Source of the DNA: an uncultured Nitrososphaerota archaeon
Lineage (GTDB): Bacteria; Bacillota; Clostridia; Oscillospirales; Ruminococcaceae
Direction of reading: 5' to 3'
Assembly: GCA_934869045.1 (NCBI GenBank)
Contig: CAKXAF010000072.1
Coordinates: 1 to 10,103, forward strand
Length of the DNA stretch: 10,103 bases
Positions 5,601 through 10,103 of this stretch are shown here, in pieces (position 1 is the stretch's first letter; every line of letters begins with the position of its first letter). The notes under the pieces are model-generated. The model worked only from the letters and a program-made list of their open reading frames with translations. It was not told the origin of the DNA and did not search any database. The position numbers were made by a program, and so were the translations under genes.

Positions 5601-6544
5601 ACTATCTCGGCTTTGATATTGGCGGCACCAAATGCGCCGCAGTGCTGGGAAACCGGGAAGGCCGCGTACTCTGCCGGGAGGCTTTCCCCACAGAGGGGCC
5701 GGACGCCACCCTGGAAAAGCTCTTTCAAGCAGCGGAATCCTTTTCGGAGCGCGCCTGTGCCGCCGGCGTATCCTGCGGCGGGCCGCTGGATGAGGCTTCC
5801 GGCGTGATATTGTCCCCTCCCAACCTTCCCGGCTGGGACCGGGTAGAGATTGTCCGGAAGATCCGGGAGCGGCTTGGAATTCCCGCCTGGCTCTGCAACG
5901 ACGCCAATGCCTGCGCCCTGGCAGAGTGGCAGTTCGGTGCGGGCCGCGGGACCCGCAGCATGGTATTTCTGACCTTCGGCACAGGCATGGGGGCCGGGCT
6001 GATTTTGGACGGGCGGCTCTACTCCGGCGCCTGCGGCAATGCCGGGGAGATCGGTCATCTTCGGATGGAGCAGCTCGGGCCGGTGGGATACGGCAAGGCC
6101 GGTTCCTTCGAGGGCTTCGCCAGCGGCGGAGGCATCGCCCAGCTGGCCCGGATCGCCGCCCTGGAGCAGTTCCAGCAGGGAAAATGCACCGCCTACTGCC
6201 GCACCCCTGCGGATCTGGACAGTGTCACCGCCAAAAGCACCGCCCAGGCAGCGGAGGCGGGAGACCCGACCGCCATAGCCGTCTACCGTGCATGCGGGGA
6301 AAAGCTGGGGGCCGGGCTGGCTGTTCTCATCGATCTGCTGAATCCAGAGCGCATCGTCATCGGGAGCATCTTCCAGCGGTCGGAAAGTCTCCTCCGCCCG
6401 GCCATGGAGAAAGTCCTGCAAAGGGAAGCTCTTCTGTCCTCTCTGGCAGCTGCAAAGATCGTGCCCGCAGCCCTGGGAGATGAAATTGGTGACATTGCCG
6501 CCCTGTCCATCGCCATTGCGAAAGGAGGCACCACAGATGTTTGA
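5597..6544 (+). CDS. ROK-family sugar kinase lacking the zinc-cysteine motif
   Basis: A 315-residue ROK protein (sugar kinase; no N-terminal DNA-binding domain, so not a ROK repressor). The phosphate-binding DIGGTK motif is at residues 7-12, the catalytic Asp102 is in CNDANACALAEW, and FGTGMGAGLI and NAGEIGHLRM (with His154) follow. Typical members then carry CxCGxxGCxE, a structural zinc site beside the sugar pocket. Here the segment is GPVGYGKAGSFEGFASGGG, with no cysteine but the Glu kept. ROK kinases phosphorylate glucose, fructose, N-acetylglucosamine or N-acetylmannosamine; which one is not readable. ATG 5597 overlaps the GH2 stop (ATGA), with GAGGAG (5583-5588) 8 bases upstream, and the 3' end overlaps the next gene by 8 bases. 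It probably phosphorylates the sugar released by the hydrolase. Confidence 0.9.
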   Translation: MNYLGFDIGGTKCAAVLGNREGRVLCREAFPTEGPDATLEKLFQAAESFSERACAAGVSCGGPLDEASGVILSPPNLPGWDRVEIVRKIRERLGIPAWLCNDANACALAEWQFGAGRGTRSMVFLTFGTGMGAGLILDGRLYSGACGNAGEIGHLRMEQLGPVGYGKAGSFEGFASGGGIAQLARIAALEQFQQGKCTAYCRTPADLDSVTAKSTAQAAEAGDPTAIAVYRACGEKLGAGLAVLIDLLNPERIVIGSIFQRSESLLRPAMEKVLQREALLSSLAAAKIVPAALGDEIGDIAALSIAIAKGGTTDV

Positions 6545-7163
6545 GGAACTATACCGCCGCTATCCCATCCTGGCTCCCTGCAAGGAGTCCCTGGAACAGG
6601 CCGCCCGGCTGCTCCTGCAGTGCTTTCAGTCCGGCGGCAAGCTTCTGGTCTGCGGCAACGGAGGAAGCAGCGCTGACAGCGGCCACATCGTCGGAGAGCT
6701 GATGAAGGGCTTCCGCCTCCGCCGCCCTATCCCGCCGGAGGAACGGCAGCGTCTGCTGGAATGGTTCCCGGACTGCGGTGAAGCCCTAGCCAACGAACTC
6801 CAGGGTGCACTTCCCGCCATCTCTCTCCCGGACCAGACCGCCCTTTTCACTGCTTGCGCCAATGACATCTCCGCCTCCATAGCCTATGGCCAGATGGTCT
6901 ACGGTTATGGCCGGAAGGGAGACGTTCTCTTGACCATCAGCACCTCTGGAAATTCCGAGAATGTTGTAAACGCCGCCCGCATCGCCAAATTCCGGGGCCT
7001 AAAAATCATCGCCCTGACCGGGGAAGGGCCCTGTCTGCTGGACCGTCTTGCCGACGCGACTATCCACGTGCCGGAGCAGGAGACCGCCCGGATACAGGAG
7101 CTACACCTTCCAGTCTACCACGCTCTCTGCGCCTGGTGTGAGGAACAGTTCTTCAACAGCTGA
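6537..7163 (+). CDS. GmhA-like SIS-domain phosphosugar isomerase
   Basis: A 208-residue SIS protein of the GmhA/DiaA group. CGNGGSSADSGHIVGEL and ISTSGNSENVV form the phosphosugar site. All four metal or catalytic positions known from E. coli GmhA seem present: His50, Glu54, Gln187 and His195 (in RIQELHLPVYHAL). Two differences stand out: about 26 extra residues (roughly 62-88) between the first helix and the next strand, and Ala instead of Asp just before the Arg-Ile-Gln motif. GmhA isomerises sedoheptulose 7-phosphate in heptose synthesis, but nothing else of that pathway is here. With a GH2 hydrolase and a kinase upstream, a catabolic ketose/aldose phosphate isomerase is more likely. ATG 6537 has AAAGGAGG (6521-6528) 8 bases upstream and overlaps the kinase stop by 8 bases. 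It is the last gene of the operon. Confidence 0.87.
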   Translation: MFEELYRRYPILAPCKESLEQAARLLLQCFQSGGKLLVCGNGGSSADSGHIVGELMKGFRLRRPIPPEERQRLLEWFPDCGEALANELQGALPAISLPDQTALFTACANDISASIAYGQMVYGYGRKGDVLLTISTSGNSENVVNAARIAKFRGLKIIALTGEGPCLLDRLADATIHVPEQETARIQELHLPVYHALCAWCEEQFFNS

Positions 7164-7193
7164 CGCAGGGTTCCTACTGTCCACAGTTCTTCA
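7145..7193. repeat. 11-bp direct repeat flanking the convergent gene junction
   Basis: ACAGTTCTTCA occurs at 7145-7155, inside the 3' end of the SIS gene, and at 7183-7193, inside the 3' end of the GH36-like gene. The copies are 38 bases apart start to start and bracket the 10-bp gap between the two genes. The repeat may be chance or a recombination scar. No terminator with a T-run is visible here for either strand. Confidence 0.5.
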
Positions 7194-9066
7194 GACACAC
7201 AAGCTGGGCGCAATGAGGCGCAAGGGACGTCTCATATGTACCGTCATGGATACCGAAGCCTTCATCCGTGAAGTGTTCCCATGCCAGGCACCTGCCATCG
7301 GTCAAGATGCGGAAGGTCCGCTCCCGTTCGCCCCAGTTGATGAGCGCTACCCTGCGGACTCCGCCGCTGCTGCCGCACTCAATCACGCCGGGAATATAGG
7401 AGTCCAGCAAGTCTGTCGGAACGCCCACGCGATCACCTATGGGCAGCAGCCGTGCATACAGATCGATTTGCCGGTCATCCATCAGCGGCAGCTTATCTGA
7501 AAGGAACAGGGATCCGCCTGCTGCGTACATCGCCACCAAAAAGGTGTGGATCTCTTCCTCGGTGCGCGAACAGTACCTGCGGCAGTCACCGTCCTCATTC
7601 TCTGCCCTGCGGATCATGAGGCAGTCCGGGTCCGATATAAACAGCGTGCGATTCATAAAATAGCGCTTGAAGATCAGATTATATGCTTTGATAACGGATT
7701 CCCAACGTTCAAAGATATCTACGGAAATACGCATACCATCCACGAACTCCGCGGTCTCAAAGATCGGACAGGTGCAGCCAAGGATATACGTATCCGGATG
7801 CGCCGCTTCCCGCACTAATCGAAAGTACTCCCGCAGATTCTGCAAGGCACCTGCCTCCGGGTCATGGTACACGCCCGCAGTCATATATTCGCTGACAATA
7901 TCGATTTTCAGATAGCGGTAGCCCCAGTCCCAGGTAAGCCGATGGTACAGTTCGCGCACATACTGCTTTGCGCCCGGATGGGTGACGTCCAGCATACAGC
8001 AGTTTTTCGATTCCGCCAAGCTCCCGGACGGCGTGTGGACAAACCAGTCCGAATGCTCCCGCACGATGCTGCTGTCCTTCTCAAAATTGAACGGCGATAG
8101 CCAAATGCCCGGAGTGTACCCATGCTCACAGATCAAATCCGCATAAAACTTCATTCCCCTGGTGAAGCAGGTCCTGTTTTCCTCTCCATTATGATTGCCG
8201 GACGACCAGCCTGCATCAATCTGAAAGACCTCCAGCGGTACACGGCCGTGGATCTCATCGCATTTGGCAAGGTTCTCATATACCATGCGTTCGTCGATGT
8301 TGTCCATGTAGTAATACCAAGAGCAAAAGCCGGTGGGGGCCTTGGTGCGGCGGTTTGGAAACCGGTTAAAATCGTGGATCAGGCGGGCGTATTCCGGCAG
8401 GCCGGCCGTCAGGTCGCTATAAAATGAAAGCTGCATCCAATCCGAGCAAAGTGTCCTCCCCGCTGGGAGCTTTCTTCCATCCAGGAAATGCCGGTACTCT
8501 ACCGTCCCACCCTCGCAGGCAAAAACCGAAGAGAAGTAGTGGTCAAAGCTGGCAAATCCGAAATGGACCGCCTGCCCCTCCCGGTCAACTGCGGGCAAAT
8601 GCACGGCGCTGTCGGCAAAATCATTTTCCAGAAATCTCTTAACGTTTGTTCGGCAGTTCATATCAAACAGGTTGAGGCCGTTATGTGTTCTAAACGTGTT
8701 GCAGATCACTCGCTCGATCCGCTGACAATACATCCCTCCTAGTGCAATCACGTCGACCGGGGCTTTTTCCGCTCCAGTATTCCGCGTTTCGGTACGGAAA
8801 AGGGCGTCCTTCGTCCCTAGGGCAGCCCAAAGGGTACTGTTTTCACACTCCGCAACGAAATACCGCACCTTCCTGCCCAAGACAGAAAAGTCCTTGCCGG
8901 AATTAAATGCGGCGGTCTCACGCACCGTCCAGTGCTGACTGTCGTAATCCTTCAGAACATTGTACATCGTTCCCCAATAGCGGCTGCCCGTATATATGGA
9001 ATGGAAGATTACGCTGCCGTCCTCCTGTACAAGCGCGGGTCTTCCGTTTTGAACCGTTAAAAGCAT
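7174..9066 (-). CDS. GH36 alpha-galactosidase-like glycoside hydrolase
   Basis: A 630-residue clan GH-D enzyme, best matched to family GH36. A beta-rich N-terminal half precedes the TIM barrel, which starts near PTGFCSWYYYMDN (Trp250) and continues with VFQIDAGW (281-287) and GIWLSPF. The likely nucleophile Asp389 is in YLKIDIVSEY and the acid/base Asp450 in MRISVDIFERWE; their 61-residue spacing is normal for GH36. A small beta domain ends the protein. GH36 enzymes remove alpha-galactose or alpha-GalNAc with retention, and the exact sugar is not readable. There is no signal peptide, so it is probably cytoplasmic. ATG 9066 is preferred because GGAGGA (9074-9079) lies 7 bases upstream; the in-frame ATG at 9081 has no such site. 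It follows the DUF4838 gene by 63 bases and probably shares its transcript. It is convergent with the SIS gene. Confidence 0.87.
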   Translation of the reverse strand: MLLTVQNGRPALVQEDGSVIFHSIYTGSRYWGTMYNVLKDYDSQHWTVRETAAFNSGKDFSVLGRKVRYFVAECENSTLWAALGTKDALFRTETRNTGAEKAPVDVIALGGMYCQRIERVICNTFRTHNGLNLFDMNCRTNVKRFLENDFADSAVHLPAVDREGQAVHFGFASFDHYFSSVFACEGGTVEYRHFLDGRKLPAGRTLCSDWMQLSFYSDLTAGLPEYARLIHDFNRFPNRRTKAPTGFCSWYYYMDNIDERMVYENLAKCDEIHGRVPLEVFQIDAGWSSGNHNGEENRTCFTRGMKFYADLICEHGYTPGIWLSPFNFEKDSSIVREHSDWFVHTPSGSLAESKNCCMLDVTHPGAKQYVRELYHRLTWDWGYRYLKIDIVSEYMTAGVYHDPEAGALQNLREYFRLVREAAHPDTYILGCTCPIFETAEFVDGMRISVDIFERWESVIKAYNLIFKRYFMNRTLFISDPDCLMIRRAENEDGDCRRYCSRTEEEIHTFLVAMYAAGGSLFLSDKLPLMDDRQIDLYARLLPIGDRVGVPTDLLDSYIPGVIECGSSGGVRRVALINWGERERTFRILTDGRCLAWEHFTDEGFGIHDGTYETSLAPHCAQLVCLKNCGQ

Positions 9067-9073
9067 CCAGGAT

Positions 9074-9079
9074 TCCTCC
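9074..9079 (-). promoter_or_regulatory. Ribosome binding site deciding the GH36 start
   Basis: On the - strand this reads GGAGGA, 7 bases before ATG 9066. The longer reading frame from ATG 9081 would contain this site as codons 2-3 and has only AT-rich sequence before it. Confidence 0.65.
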
Positions 9080-9129
9080 ATTTACGAAAAATTAGGCGAA
9101 ATGTGACCAGTCTGTTCCAGGGGATCCGT

Positions 9130-10103
9130 CTACTCGAAGCAGTACCATTGATTGGGAACAAAACTCCGTGTATCGGTATTGGTCACGGGGAAAGCGATCT
9201 CATACTGCGAATTATTATGAAAAAAGCTGGCGAAATGTACCGCCATGTAGGCAAGCTCCCCAGACGGATCGTCATACTCCTGAAATCGGGTTGCCTCAAT
9301 GCGGCGCGCGTTGGAGGGATCGGCAGTTTCCAACTCCGAATAGCGGAAAGCCATGCGCAAGAGCCGAATGTTGTTTCGCTCCGTCCTTTGGGCGGCAACA
9401 GCCAGCGCTTTCTCGAACAGCCCGTATATACAAGCCTTGTCCACATGCTCGATCATGTATTTTCCTGCAAAGCCGATGATTGCTTCCCCGTCGAGGGCCT
9501 CCTCCATCCGCCGGACCGCCTGCATCACGAATTCCGCCCCCTCACCGAAGAGGCGACAGAGGGCGAGAAGATTGTCCTCAAACGACAAAGAAGCGTCATA
9601 TGCCGTTCGTCCGAAGGTATAGAGATTCACAAGATGATTCCAAAGATTAAAGCATTCAATCTGTGTCCCGGCTCCGGAGATGCCCAACTCCGCAAAACGG
9701 CGCCAGATGCTCTGGATCTCATCCGCCATGGGGATGATGCGCTGGCGGTTTCCGTACACGCCCATGTAATAATCGTAGTAAACGATTTCCGCGCCTGCCT
9801 CCTTCCAGCTCAGGAGGTTCGTCTCAAATTCTGTTTTGGAAAGGCAGGAGCCGTCCGGCTTTCCGCATCTGCGTTGCTCCTTCCCCCAGGCTGCCTCGTC
9901 GGCCCGCAGGCAAGGCTCCAGCCGGATCCCTTTGGGGCACTCCCACAGATCCACATAGACCAACATATCGATCCTGATATGGGGGTGACGCGCACTCACA
10001 CGCTTTGCGATCTCATTTTGAAAATAGACGTAGTTTTCCACCTTGCTGTAGCGGGAGCATTTTTCACAACAGCACTGCTTAGCTATGCCGTCGTTGGGCC
10101 AAA
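9130..10103 (-). CDS. DUF4838-domain protein, putative glycoside hydrolase, N-terminus missing
   Basis: The frame is open to the right edge, so this is the C-terminal part (about 323 residues) of a larger protein. Near the edge it reads WPNDGIAKQCCCEKC, the proline-asparagine-aspartate-glycine plus cysteine signature of DUF4838. It is followed by YVYFQNEIAKRV, a strand around HIRIDMLVYVDLW, and IVYYDYYMGVYGNR. The last part contains the helix-rich end typical of the family (LWNHLVNLYTFGRTAYD, then LCRLFGEGAEFVMQAVRRME). Some DUF4838 proteins belong to glycoside hydrolase family GH163, endo-beta-N-acetylglucosaminidases for N-glycans; others have no known activity. An internal GTG at 10039-10041 is not the start, since the signature residues lie upstream of it. 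It is the first of two co-oriented genes with the GH36-like enzyme. Domain call confident, activity open. Confidence 0.8.
   Translation of the reverse strand, partial: WPNDGIAKQCCCEKCSRYSKVENYVYFQNEIAKRVSARHPHIRIDMLVYVDLWECPKGIRLEPCLRADEAAWGKEQRRCGKPDGSCLSKTEFETNLLSWKEAGAEIVYYDYYMGVYGNRQRIIPMADEIQSIWRRFAELGISGAGTQIECFNLWNHLVNLYTFGRTAYDASLSFEDNLLALCRLFGEGAEFVMQAVRRMEEALDGEAIIGFAGKYMIEHVDKACIYGLFEKALAVAAQRTERNNIRLLRMAFRYSELETADPSNARRIEATRFQEYDDPSGELAYMAVHFASFFHNNSQYEIAFPVTNTDTRSFVPNQWYCFE

Noticed and set aside
7141..7175. AGGAAC/GTTCCT pairing as a terminator between the convergent genes
   Set aside because: Only 6 base pairs around a 23-base loop and no T-run follows on either strand.
9067..9129. 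Promoter or terminator between the DUF4838 and GH36 genes
   Set aside because: The 63-bp gap contains AT-rich sequence but no convincing -35/-10 pair and no stable hairpin, so a shared transcript is the simpler reading.

Overview
The window looks like part of a GC-rich Clostridia-type Firmicute chromosome, probably an anaerobic gut-associated Oscillospiraceae or Lachnospiraceae relative. This is inferred from strong AAGGAGG-like ribosome binding sites, tightly packed operons, an intrinsic terminator with a T-run, and the mix of AraC, ROK, SIS, GH2, GH36 and DUF4838 families. No rRNA, tRNA, CRISPR array, transposase or phage gene is visible.

Left region (1-2253, + strand): the 3' end of an operon with three visible genes. 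These are a short-chain dehydrogenase cut by the window edge, a type I 3-dehydroquinate-dehydratase-like protein that keeps the Schiff-base lysine and its histidine partner but has lost several substrate-binding residues, and a PIG3-type quinone oxidoreductase-like MDR enzyme. The operon ends at a strong hairpin terminator. It resembles a small redox and dehydratase/aldolase pathway for a hydroxylated carbon skeleton, but the substrate cannot be read from the sequence.

Middle region (2252-7163): an AraC-family regulator on the - strand is divergent from a tight + strand operon of a GH2 beta-mannosidase-type hydrolase, a ROK sugar kinase and a GmhA-like SIS phosphosugar isomerase. The genes overlap by 4 and 8 bases, so translational coupling is likely. 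The shared intergenic region carries a good promoter for the regulator, a perfect TATAAT without a convincing -35 for the operon, inverted and direct repeats, and a leader with three hairpin-forming dyads. The simplest reading is that an imported glycoside is cleaved in the cytoplasm, the sugar is phosphorylated and the sugar phosphate is isomerised, under AraC control.

Right region (7174-10103, - strand): a convergent pair consisting of a DUF4838 protein, cut by the right edge, followed by a GH36 alpha-galactosidase-like enzyme. Their DNA is visibly less GC-rich in places than the rest. The 10-bp gap to the + operon has no clear terminator and is flanked by an 11-bp direct repeat. Together the middle and right regions form a glycan-degradation neighbourhood; its transporter is not in the window.
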